64,000 nucleotides of DNA from Telopea speciosissima (Eukaryota; Streptophyta; Magnoliopsida; Proteales; Proteaceae), in NCBI RefSeq assembly GCF_018873765.1, contig NC_057924.1:14285001-14349000 (forward strand). Reading direction: 5' to 3'. The position numbers were made by a program, and so were the translations under genes. Positions 22,946 through 35,000 of this stretch are shown here, piece by piece; position 1 is the first letter of the stretch; each line of letters starts with the position of its first letter. Below the pieces are notes generated by a model. It saw only the letters and a list, made by a program, of their open reading frames with translations. It was not told where the DNA came from and made no database searches.

Positions 22946-23540
22946 ATAGAGACTTGAATGAATAGTAAAATAAGGAAGAAAGTTCAATGCACAACTAATC
23001 ATATTATTTAGTTTGACTCCAGAGTAGCTGAAATGAAGTACACCATTTAACATAATATACAATCTAATAGTGTTTCCCCCACCCCTCTCTCTCTCTCTCT
23101 TTCTTGGGTGATTAACACTCAAATAGTTGCTATAGGATCAAGTTTCCCTCCACTCATAGAGGACAGTTCACCCACCATCCTAGGATTCACAAACCCCTCC
23201 TAGGATTTTAGTATGTTCCAAAATACCATCCCAATACCTTTACTGTCCTCTCCCACCCCGTGGTGAATGGGACCCTATTCACCTGGGGAGAGAAACTAGG
23301 CCCTTTATTTTATGACTAGGAGAGGATTTCTAAGAGGCAGCTTGGCTCCTGCGTTAGCGTGGATGCCAATGGAAGTGCTGTGGAAGCATCAATAACGGTG
23401 GAATTTTCACATTTCATAGGGATAAAATGGTCATTTCACCCTCCCATTATGTTTGGACGCAAGGGTCATATTGCCTTTCAAGGTTCTTTTTCTCTTTACA
23501 ATTATACTCTTTTTTTATTTTTCTTGTATTAGACGGACCT
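22946..23540. other. intergenic with CT microsatellite
   Basis: (CT)n at about 23083-23101. Around 23330-23470 there is a relic with TTTCATAGGGATAAAATGGTCATTTCACCC, similar in wording to the interior of the MITE at 3374-3514. No gene is supported. Confidence 0.4.
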
Positions 23541-23550
23541 TTTTAGGAGG

Positions 23551-23733
23551 GGACCATTATCACCTCCAATTCTGACACATGCCAATTCCCTCCAATTCCT
23601 CACATGGGAGTTCCCAAGGCAATGGGTAAGTGGTCATTTCACTCCCATGTGAGGAATTGGTGGGAATTGGGAACTTCCATGTGAGGAATTGGAGGGCATT
23701 GACAGGTGTCAGAATTAGAGAAGATAAAAATTC
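23551..23733. mobile_element. Mutator-type MITE with 10-bp TSD
   Basis: The ends GGACCATTATCACC and, inverted, GAATTTTTATCTTC lead into long arms sharing AATTCTGACAC and CCTCCAATTCCTCACATGG. A perfect 10-bp target duplication TTTTAGGAGG lies at 23541-23550 and 23734-23743. The 66-codon frame on the minus strand is just the hairpin. Confidence 0.85.
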
Positions 23734-24066
23734 TTTTAGGAGGCTTGCACTCAATAACATTACGTAAAAGCCTTACTAATTATTTTTTGAATTGAAATTT
23801 AAAACCTATTTTAATGTAAAATTAAGAATAGAAAAAAGGTTATACAAAAGTGATTACATTTTCACACGTCTACCAAACGTGACACATAGAAGTAATGTCA
23901 AACCTATCATTAGCTTCACAAAGAAAAAAACAAAACGAGAGGAGATAAAGGTATTCAAACCACGTCGTTGCCTTGCAACATTATCAAATTCATGCTTTGA
24001 AATAAAGAAACTATAATTTGAATCAAACTTATCCTAATTTAAATATCTGATTAAATACAAAAATAA

Positions 24067-24450
24067 GGGTAAATTACACGTCACCCTCTAGTTTACAAAT
24101 AAACCTTAGATCATCCCTTGGGTTTTGAAAAAACTCAAATCACCCCCTAGTTTAGACCCCAATATGATAACTTCGTCCTTACCGTTAGTTTTATGCTGTT
24201 AAGTGATGATGTCAACCAGCTAAATAAATTTAAATCCTTAAACTACCCTTGACCAATGTTGAAGATGAAGGAAGGGTAGTATTGTAAATTTAATTCTAAT
24301 GTTTTAGTATAAGAGTAAAATAGTCCTTTCACACCAATAACTAACGACAGACTAACACCGTTACTGTAGAGGGGGTAATTTAAGTTTTTTCAAAAACTAG
24401 GGGCGATCTAAATTTTGTTTGAAAATCAGAGGGTGACGTGTAATTTACCC
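24067..24450. mobile_element. MULE-like foldback with GGGTAAATTACACG ends
   Basis: Inverted arms of over 100 bp start GGGTAAATTACACGTCACCC on both sides. The flanks are A-rich (CAAAAATAA and CAAAAAAAT), so the target duplication is only approximate. The ends resemble those of the larger element at 53987-55591. Confidence 0.65.
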
Positions 24451-24451
24451 C

Positions 24452-26287
24452 AAAAAAATTAACCCACCATTCTAATTAACCAAAAATTAAACTGAAAATT
24501 AATAACCTTCTTTTAACAATAATGAATTAGGTGTGGGTTTTAAGACACTTGATTAGTGGTTAATGTGGTGGGACAAAACTAGCTGTTGGCTTCATGGGTC
24601 CCCCCCCCCTCTCCCTTTCCATTATGAGAGATCTTCATTGAGAAAGAACCATATATAATTATATATCTATCATAATGCATGATTTTTATGTGGATAACTG
24701 TTTCACTGTTTGTGCAGTTATAGGAACTATGAAGGGATGCAATAAACTGGTTATGTTGGATTACTGGTTTTGCATAAAATTAGGGCATTGCAGTGATGTA
24801 TGGAAGGTAAGAGTACTGTTGGTTTGATTGTGTAGAACAATAAATGGACAATAAATGGGTGATGAGTCCTCTTCATGGTTTTAAATATCGGTATTGGTAT
24901 TAGTATTGATCTCGGTTGATATCAATATCAATATGAATCGGTCAATATTGGATGATTTTGGTTTTTACTTTCTTATAAAAGAAAATGTTTTTAGACGATT
25001 TATCCTTACCATGGATCGTTATGCCAATACGGTATCAGTGAAGTATCAGTATCGGCCTCAACGATATACTGATACAACAGATCTAGTATCAATAATAAAA
25101 ACCATGTTCCTACAACAAGTACTCTCCCAATTTACGTAAGGATGTTAATTTAGATACGGGTGTCAAAGTTGGGACCGAACTAGATAAACCGGTTCAACTC
25201 AATCCAATTTCTTATTGGGCTAGTTTCAGTTTGGGGGATTACGATTCAAAACCGAATCGAACTAAACCAAAACCGACTCAAAACTTTGACTGAAATCGAA
25301 ACCAAACCAATCTATCCCGATAAAAAACCAATAACAGCATGGAACCCATTAAAAAACATAATTGTTCTATAGTTTTTATATAAATATGTATGGTAAACCA
25401 AACCAATACAAGAAACCGATGTAAACCCAAAACCAAATTGAGCCGAAAACCGAACTTTCTTATTGGTTTGGTTTCGATTTCACCATTCCCACACCAAAAT
25501 TGACCTGAACTGACCGATTGACACCCCTACTTTAGAATCAAAAACTGAAACTGACCGTTTAAAATGAATCGAACCAAACCAAATCAAATCGATTTGATTT
25601 GGGTTTCAAAATATGGAAACTAGCTTCTTATTCAGTTTCGATTTTACACATATTATATCTTGAACTGAACCAAAACCGAACGAATTGACACCCTGAAATT
25701 TATGAGGTTAGGTATTTCAATATCTATGACTAATTAACTTAACCATGTGAGAGACTCAAATCTTTTCATGACAAAAGTAAGGACTTGAATGAATCAGCTG
25801 CCAACTATTTTGCCATTAAAAGTAAGTGTACTATCTTACAGTTTGTATTGCCAACCCACCCACCCTTTTTTCCTTATGTGTGTGGCACAAGATTTTTTTT
25901 TTTTTAGGGTAATGTGTGACAGAAGAATCACAAGACATATTAGAGTGGGCCGGAAATTCTATTATTGCTTAAAGTTGGTTTGGGTATCTTTCTTTCATGG
26001 GTCAAAACTGAAAAGGGGTAAAAAGGGTTGCAGTTGATTCTACACATTAGTAAGCAATCCAATGTTTAAGCTTTATGGCATCACTAACGGAATTAGTCAA
26101 TTGGGTGGGCTGTTTTAAGAATATTAATTAGATTAAAGAGAGCCTTTGCATTCAGAGTGGAAATTTCGCCTTTTCATGGAGACGCGACAATCATTTCTCT
26201 TGTCCTCGTGTCTTGGCGGAGGGGTGGCGCACTGCATGCAACCATGTAACATTCTTTCTTATTTTTTTATTTATTTATTTAAAAGTA
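24452..26287. other. intergenic, with AACCGA-rich low-complexity block and a foldback relic
   Basis: 24874-25107 is a CATGGTT...AACCATG foldback with ATCGGTATTGG-type arms and no clear target duplication. 25158-25693 is a degenerate AACCGAAC/AACCAAAC block bounded by GGGTGTCAA and TTGACACCC. No gene is supported. Confidence 0.5.
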
Positions 26288-26398
26288 GGGAGAATATTTT
26301 CTGTGCTGATGGCGCAGGCTGCGCCCAAACACATGGGGGTGGGTGAAATGACATATGTCTGAGCGCAGGCTGCGCTGCGGCACAGAGAACATCAACCC
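26288..26398. mobile_element. Mutator-type MITE, family A copy 2
   Basis: 111 bp with TTCTGTGC...GCACAGAGAA arms and two GGCGCAGGCTGCGC-like blocks, related to 717-850. The flanking 9 bp are TTAAAAGTA (26279-26287) and TTTAAAGTA (26399-26407), one mismatch. Confidence 0.7.
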
Positions 26399-26977
26399 TT
26401 TAAAGTATTGCAGATTAGAGGTGAATTTCATTGTTTTCTTTTGTTTTACTTACCAAAAAAGAATAAACAAAGTGATCAAAAGGTTTAAGAACTAAGTGCA
26501 TTCATAAGTCATAACCGTTTCAAAATAGAGGTTTGAGAATCGGTATAATTGGAATCAAGTCGGACAATTCCGATTTGAATCAGCAAAAATCAACCAATTC
26601 CAATCGAATTTAAACCTTGATTATAACTCAAATAGATATTTTCAGGCAAAGCGATTGTATAGTATATATAAGGTGAGATTTGATACTTGGAGAATATGAG
26701 TGAGCTCATTAATTATAGTTTTGATCTCCCTTAATGAATTTTGTTAAAAAACATCTGACTTGGTACACTAGTTTATGTTTAAGATATAAGACTACAAATA
26801 AAAATCTAATACGTATAAATATTGATAAAACTAAGAAAAAAGAACGTCCCTTGATTCCATGGCCCCTGTGCACAAACATAGATGCACGCAAAATTACCGT
26901 TCCACTTTCCATGAAATAAAAAATTCTATCCATATTGATGCCCCTACGCGTGTTCTCATTGACCCCCACGTTGGTGC

Positions 26978-27146
26978 GGATCAGGATCGTCTCCAGGGAG
27001 CCTAGCACCCAGGGCATGCCCAGGGGGCATCCAGTGGCTGAGCTGTGCCGCACACATCTCGATGCACACCTAGGGATGTGTGCAGCACAACCCAACGGCT
27101 AGCAACACCCTGAGCATGTTGGGCTCCCTGGAGATGAGCTAAATTC
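26978..27146. mobile_element. Mutator-type MITE, family C copy 2
   Basis: 169 bp, with arms containing CTCCAGGGAGCC and GGCTCCCTGGAG and the inner blocks GTGCCGCACACATC and GATGTGTGCAGCACA. A perfect 9-bp target duplication CGTTGGTGC lies at 26969-26977 and 27147-27155. Related to 2293-2488. Confidence 0.85.
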
Positions 27147-27155
27147 CGTTGGTGC

Positions 27156-27756
27156 CGGGGTTGTGCAACCAGGCATCAATCTATTTCCCAACAAATTATT
27201 AGGTGAGGGTCTCCCATGTTGCTAGCGTGGGAAAATCTTTCATGTCACACCAATTGTGATTTAGGAATCTGTTTGTTTATAAGGATCATGTTTGGTTAAA
27301 GAATAGAGAGAATGTCAATGTGAGAATCACATGGTCAGAAAATGAAAGGGCATAGGGAAGCATCTCTAGTTCTCCACACTATTGGCACAATGATTTTTTC
27401 CTAAAATTAAGTTTGGATATATAATAATTCAATGGTTGGATTGGTCACACATAAGTCAATCGATAATTGGTCTCATAAAGTCTCAACAAGATGATCCATG
27501 CTCTTTATTTTTCTATTATGTTTATTCATTATTGTTCATTATTTCATATATAAAAAATATAATATTGATGGATCACTACTTTTATGATTTTATCCAAATA
27601 AATATCTAAAGAATAGGATATATATAATAATAATAATCAAAATGAGGGAAATAATTTACTTTTGAAGTTACTAGTTAAAGACTAAAGTTGTATTTGATAT
27701 GCATTATCTTTCTACCATTTGAGAATGCGAAATCGATTTAGAAATTTGCATTCTAA
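27156..27756. other. intergenic, nothing recognised
   Basis: AT-rich sequence with no feature supported. Confidence 0.35.
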
Positions 27757-28210
27757 GGCAGTGTTTGGTATGTATTATTGGATTGCATTCTAAGTCGATT
27801 TTGCATTCTCGGATGATAAAAATAGTTGTTTTTATCGTTAGAGAATGCTAGTCAACATAGAGTACATATCAAACGCAGCATAAGAATACAACTGTTTTAA
27901 TCACCAAGAGAATGCCAAATCAACCTAGAATATATTACAAAAATTCATATCAAACATTATCACCGGTATGCATTATCTTTTTATCATCTAAGAATGTGAA
28001 ATCGACCTAGGCAGTGTTTGGTATGCATTATGGATTGTATTCTAAGTCGAATTCGTATTTTTGGATGATAAAAATAGTTATTTTTATCGTTCAAAAATGC
28101 GAAATCAACATAAAATACATATCAAACATAACATAAGAATACAACTGTTTTAATCACCGGGAATACGAAATCGACCTAGAATGTATCACAAAAATACATA
28201 CCAAACACCG
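27757..28210. repeat. tandem pair of GTGTTTGGTATG-ended MITEs
   Basis: GGCAGTGTTTGGTATG begins at 27757 and again at about 28010, giving a 253-bp period. The right end is CATACCAAACACCGG, inverted. The interior phrases AAAATAGTTGTTTTTATCGTT and ACAACTGTTTTAATCACC occur in both units. The ends resemble PIF/Harbinger or hAT MITEs; I did not find a clear target duplication. Confidence 0.6.
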
Positions 28211-28439
28211 GATCTAGGGGGAAAAAGAAAAAAAAAAGAGAATATATTCTTGTACCTAACCCCTCTAACGGTAACAAATGAGGAGTTAGATAAGGCACAT
28301 ATGTTCCTTACAGGAGACCAAAAGACACTAAGCAGAATCAGAAAAAAAAAAAAGATTTGTAAAAATGGAAAATCAAGTAGTAAATCATGACTCAGACAAC
28401 TTTCCTCTTCAACGATTCTACTGATTCGAGTTAAAAGCA

Positions 28440-28441
<2 letters not shown>

Positions 28442-28479
<38 letters not shown>
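28442..28479. repeat. (GA)n microsatellite upstream of the CDK-like gene
   Basis: About 19 GA units lie 600 bp upstream of the kinase start codon. GA/CT runs are common in plant core promoters and 5' UTRs, so it may lie in the promoter or leader. Confidence 0.85.
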
Positions 28480-28482
<3 letters not shown>

Positions 28483-29082
28483 GGATAGGGGTTCTTCGCT
28501 TGTCTCATGATTCATGATTGAGAGAGACTGATAAAATATATACGTGTAGAGAGTAGCGGAGATAGAAGGAATTCTTTTGTTTCTTCTTTATTTGGTAAAA
28601 TTCCTTGTTTAATTTAACAATGCCCTAGATTCATGGCTAAGAATAAGTTCAACTGCAGCATAACCTAGCCCTAGATCAGTCGCTAGGGTTTCAGCTGATT
28701 CTTATCACATTTATGCTCAACTGCTTCAAGGTAATCTGTATTGTCTCTGAAAAATTTGCAGTTTTTTTTCGGCTTCGACTTCTGGGGTTGAAAAGTAAGT
28801 GAAAAGTTTCAGGCTCTTCTTGGAGATTTTTTTTTTTAAGAAAAAAAAATTTGTTGACTTCTCTGTGTAAGAGTATTTCGGTTCATTCATGGTGTAGAGG
28901 CGGTTGAAGTTGAAAAAGCCTGTAAATTTTATACTGGGTTTTCATATTTTTCGCTGCTTCATCTCCTTTTGTTTTGGATTTTGATGGAAGTCGAAGAAGA
29001 GGACTTTACAGAAACCCAAGCTTCTGGTAGTGGTGATCTTTCTTTGTGAAGGAGGGTTGTTTTGGGGGTAAGTTGGTGCATC

Positions 29083-32000
29083 ATGGGCTGCCTTTGTTTT
29101 AAGTCGTCTGCCATCGAAGATAGCAGAGAAAGTCCAAGAGACAGGTTGTCGAGTAAATCGTCGACCGATTTGTTGCGTGTGCCACGGGCGGCTTCTTCAA
29201 GGAGAGAGGAAATATTCCGTGCGAAAGATAGACCGGATGGGAGAGATGGGAGAGTTGTGTTGGTTGAGAAGCAAGGGAATGGGTCGATTCGGTTGCACAG
29301 TGAGAATTTCGAGAGGAAGAGAGAGAAGACTGAATATGGGGTCACTCAACATCCTACAATGGGCAGCATTCCGAAGGCTACAGAAGGTGAGCAGGTTGCT
29401 GCTGGTTGGCCGGCCTGGCTTGCGGCAGTTGCTGGAGAAGCTATCAAGGGATGGGTACCACGCCGTGCAGATTCTTTTGAGAAACTGGATAAAGTATGCT
29501 CCTTAATTCATTTAGTAGTCACTTGAATTTCTTCATATCATGGGTATTTTTTTCAACGAATCGGTGATTTGATCTCAACTTTGATAAATCCAAGTTTTGA
29601 AAGCATAGTATTTGTAATCTATTTTGGAAATTTTACAGTTAGTGGGTCAATTGTGGAAACGTGCACTGTCATGTGCATCCATCCTACTGACCATGCCAGT
29701 CACAGTATGGCTTATTCTTTTGACATTCTGCAATCCCTCTTATATGATGACAAATTGTTTCTCTGGACCAGTACATTTACTCATGATGAACAATGTCCTA
29801 TAGTTGCCATGGTGATGAAGTCAAAGTGGGCATTTCCTGTTGACTTCAGCTGTTGAGTTCACAAATTCAATGGCCCAGTGCTAGTTCAGGGGAGTGGAAG
29901 TCAAACTGAATTTCATGTCCAATATAGATCATTGCATTAGTTGGAGTTGAAACTGTTAGTTTACATAGTGTCCAGGAAACAGATAAATGCCTATTGCTTG
30001 CTTGTTTGTACAGTCTGCTTTTCCATTTTTTTTTTGCTCCGAGTAGTTTGGAGCCATAACTGTTAATTTTTCTCCTTTAGATGTTTAAGAAAGATGATGT
30101 CCTATCATTAATAAGGGATTAGGTTCTTGCTTTCTGTTCCTCCAAGTGGTGAATATAGTTATTGTTACCCCACCCTCCTCATTTTGCTTTCACTTTCACC
30201 TATTGCTTTCATTGTTTGTGGGATTTCCTTTTTGAAGGCTTTCGTTCTTCTTCTAATGGTTTGTCATTTTTGCAGATTGGTCAAGGAACTTACAGTAATG
30301 TATACCGGGCTCGGGATCTTGATCAGGGAAAGATTGTTGCTTTGAAGAAAGTACGATTTGATAACCTGGAGCCCGAAAGTGTTCGGTTTATGGCAAGGGA
30401 AATTCATATTCTGCGTAGGCTTGATCATCCAAATATTATTAAGCTGGAAGGATTGGTTACTTCACGGATGTCTTGCAGCTTGTACCTTGTTTTTGAATAT
30501 ATGGAGCATGATCTTGCTGGTCTTGCTTCATACCCAGGGCTTAAGTTCACAGAACAACAGGTACTCATTGTTTAGTTCTGACTTATCCTCCTGTTTTCCA
30601 ATGCTATGAGGTAACCAAATTGTCATTGCCTCCAGCTTTTATGCTTATTCTTTACATACTGACTCACTAATCAAACCTGTGGGAGCAACAAGCATTATGG
30701 ATTTAATTTGTTTTTGGCAGGTTAAATGTTACATGCAGCAACTTCTACGTGGACTTGATCATTGTCACAGTCGTGGTATTCTACATCGTGACATAAAGGG
30801 TTCAAATCTCCTAATTGACAATGCCGGCATCTTGAAGATTGCGGACTTTGGCTTGGCAAGTTTCTTTGATCCTCATCAAACTCAGCCATTAACAAGCCGT
30901 GTTATTACGCTTTGGTATCGACCGCCAGAACTTTTACTTGGTGCTAGTCACTATGGAGTTGCTGTAGATTTGTGGAGTACTGGATGCATACTTGCAGAAT
31001 TATATGCTGGAAAGCCCATCATGCCTGGAAGAACTGAGGTTAGTCTCTGTGCTTCACCAAACACCTAGGAATCTAGGATTAGTTCACTTTAATGCATTTT
31101 ATTCATTGCAGCAGGCAAAATGCAATGTCCAGTTCTTTCTCCTCCTAGTTTGTAGTGTCTGATTTTATGGTTGTAGTGCCAGATTCCTGATCACCGTGAA
31201 CTATAGTCTTGGGAGAGGTTTTGAGCTGCTTATGGGAAATAAGTTAGAATACATAAATATCTCCATTATTTGGATATTCTTTTGCTCTTGTACAACTTAC
31301 CTCACAAGCCAAATGAAATGAAAGCAAGGGACTTGGTTAAGCCCTTGTCGTGAGGTCAACATAAAATGATCCATGGATTATAGTTCCTAATTTGATTTTC
31401 TACAATACAAAGTTGCTTTGTATACCATACTCTTTGATGTAGGATGGGTATATAGAGATACAAACCTACGGATATTGGGTGCAGCAACAACAGGCCAAAT
31501 AGTAATCAAAGTAGGAATGTTGGATAAAATCAGTATTCATGGGTTTAGAAATGCAAGAAACCATTCAAACCTTCCCTATGAATAGCTAACATTTTCCTAA
31601 ACTCAAAAAATTTTCATGGTCAACTAGATTCAATATAAATAAAATAAGCTATCACTCAGTTAAATCGATAGGTATTCCAAAAAAATGTCATCTTCCCTGT
31701 TGGAACTCTCATTTCCAGATAAACAACTAACATAAGAATTTCAGAATTTGCATGAAATATGTCCTTTCAGCCTAAAATTTTTAGGGTGTGGCAATGGTCT
31801 GATAGAACTGCGTTCCACTTGTTCTCAGTCCAAATGGATAACCTTAGTAGGTCTTAAAGGCCCCAGGTTCTGACTAAATTTCTGGGCCCAAACCTTGTGC
31901 AATTGTCATCTGTTAAGGCTCCTCTAACAGAAGGTGGGAAAAAAAAAACTCAAAAGAAAGGATGGTGTTGTATTGATTCAGATTTCCCATCCCGTTATTC

Positions 32001-35000
32001 AAACAGAGAAAGAAAATGATTAGATAGGAATTCAGAGCTATGGGTTCTGCTTGTAGAAGTAACTGAAATCAACAAAACTGAAAGTAGATGTAGCATCACC
32101 TAAAAAGTTTAAAACCAAACTAGAAAATTCACGCTTTATTTCCATTAAGTAACCGAAGTTCAGGACTTAAAACACCAACACAACACTACCTCTAACTCAA
32201 AAGAAGGTTAAAAAAACCCCTACCTCTAGGCTTCAACTCTCTAGTACGAAACGCCAGGACTTTCTACTATACCTAAATCGACATATGATAAAACAAAGTT
32301 GCTTCCAACATTTGAATTAGTAAACCTAGACTAGTAAGAAAATTGATTCATGATCGACCCCACATGACTAAAGACCACTCTCTCCTAATGGATGTAACCC
32401 ATAAAATTTAGAAATTACGGATAATTCATCTTAGTACTCCCGAATAGAGAAAGAATAAAATGTCCGGAACTCTTAGTTTAAAATCTGATCAGTTGACTTG
32501 AAAGAGTTGAATAAAATTCTCCGGCCCCACTATGCAACCAAATTATTAATGTATAAAATAAGTAAAAAAAAATTACTAATCAGCCCTAAATTTTATCCCC
32601 ACACTTCACATGAACAATACCCAGGTGCTTACTCAATCTACTTCAGCCACTTCTTTGGTGGAAAGATAATTTCTTCTGAATAAACTTACCACTAGGTAGG
32701 ACATTCCTTCCATGCTTTTGTGGTGTCACATGTGGGGTTATAATGGTTAATCCTCTGCATCACTCATTACTAGGTCTGTGTAGATTTAGAAATATAGATA
32801 AGCTTTCTACTCCAGGTATTTTTTTCTGATATACGCAGGTAATCTTGGCTTTTGCTGTGAAACGATGGGTTGCAATTTATAAATAATAGTTTCATTGCAC
32901 TACTTTTACTCATTTCTTATCTTAACGCAAACCTAGATGCCAAAAATGCTTAGAATTTCTCTTCCTTATATCTCACTTTTTCTGGCAGACATATTGGTAA
33001 TGACTTGACTGGAAGTGGGGAAGCTGAATGCACAAAGATTAGTGTGTGTGATAAGATTGTGGTGTTTCACAGCTTAATAATCTAGGTCTACTTATTCAAA
33101 TGTTGGAAGCAACTTTGTTTTATCATATGTCCAATTTAGGTAGTTATGGTGTTACTCATCCATATGGATGCAGTGGCTGCAGGCTAGATTTTAAATTTTT
33201 TTTTTTTTTGGGGGGTGGGGGTTGGTTGTGTTTCTGCTGGCTAGTATGACAGTTTCAGGCTGTTCACCTGTTTGGAATATGAATAGGAAGATCTGTTATT
33301 CTTTGCTTGCCCATAAGCTTTGCTAGCAAGATCTGCTATTCTTTATGTTGGGGGTGATGCTGCAACCGGTATCCCATAACATCTACATGTTTTTGTATGC
33401 ATCTTGTAAGCTTCCTATATCCAGTGCCACATAACATCAGTTTTGCACACTATCTGTAAGTAGGGAGGCTGTATATTTGTGAGGTCGGCAGGCTGTCTAT
33501 ATATGTTTGATTGTTTGCTGTTGTATTAGTTAATTTCCTATTTCCAACTGGATCTTAACCACTGATGTTTATTGATTCCGATCTTATATGTCATAGGTGG
33601 AGCAGCTGCATAAAATTTTCAAGCTTTGTGGTTCTCCGTCTGAGGAGTATTGGAGAAAATCAAAACTACCACATGCAACCATTTTCAAACCCCAACAACC
33701 ATATAGAAGATGTGTTGCAGAATTGTTCAAGGATTTCCCTGCACCAGCATTAGGGCTTATGGAAACTTTGCTTTCTATAGATCCTGTAGATCGTGGAACT
33801 GCAGCTTCTGCTCTGAAGAGTGAGGTATGCAATTTCTATTGGGAAAAAGATTCTATGGAGGGTATGATGAAGTTGAAGTATGAATGTGAATCAATAAATG
33901 GCCCTTTCTTTTGTCCCCCCCCCTCTCTCTTTCTTCTGGCTGAACATTATGAATGACATTTGTTTTAATGAGATTGCGCTATTGTCGTCTCCCCTGAAGT
34001 GTTCTGAATTTGGTTGGAATGCTGGAATTTCTTTTGTGAGCTTTTATGTCTGACCTGTAAGCCCTTTCAAATTTGTCATGCTTTAAGCTTATTTGCACCA
34101 TGTTTTGACTTATTAACTAATAAACCTACTTTAATTGGATCTAGCTGGCTCTCATGAGGGCAACAACAACTTATACTTTTACTTCTCTTTATTGGTCATT
34201 TGACTTTGACATCTACTTCCGTTGCCCCCAAAATGTTTTATTGTGTTGTTTGCATAGTAGTCAAGGTGCCACCTAGGTTTCTGCTGCGTAGGGAATGAGG
34301 CGATTGGTTATCTTGAGTCTCAACTCTCAAGGTGTCAAACCAGGCCCAGGGGGAAAAAAGCGATGAAGAACAAGCAATAGAAGTCAAGCTTATTAGTTCT
34401 CCTGGATTTTCTCCCGTCAATTTCATGTCTGTCTGGATCTCTCTCAGTGGTGATGAAATTGAGAGGCTTAACCTGGTGAACTGATAAAGTGACTTGCTTT
34501 GTAAGGATAATGAGACTAGTACCCACTAAGATCAGAAACAAACCTAAGTGGATAGCTAGATTGCTGGAAGTTAGACTCATTCATATTGCAAAGAGATGTA
34601 TCAAACACTTTCCCTCAACCCCCACCTCCACAGAAGGAAAAAGGGGAAATAAAAAAAGCCACTGGGAAGGGTGAAACAAGAATTTTGGAGATGGATGATT
34701 CAATAGGTTTTGGGAAGCATATATTTTGTGATGACAGAAACTATTTACCTTTTGAGGAGGCTCATGGAAAGATGTAGAGCTAGCAAGAAGGATCTCCATT
34801 TGGTCTTTATTGACCTGGAAAAAGCCTATGACAAAGTCCCTAGAGACTTAATTTGGCAAGTCCTTGTGAAGAGAGGGCTGTCCTATAAATATATAGATGT
34901 TATTAAAGATATGTATGAGGGCGTGGTGACTAATGTGAGATCTGTCAGAGGCCAGGGCAAAGAATTCTCAATTACGATTGGATTACATCAGGGATCAGCC

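Noticed and set aside
28186-28515. 109-codon Leu/Ser-rich minus frame
   Set aside because: Produced by the (GA)n microsatellite.
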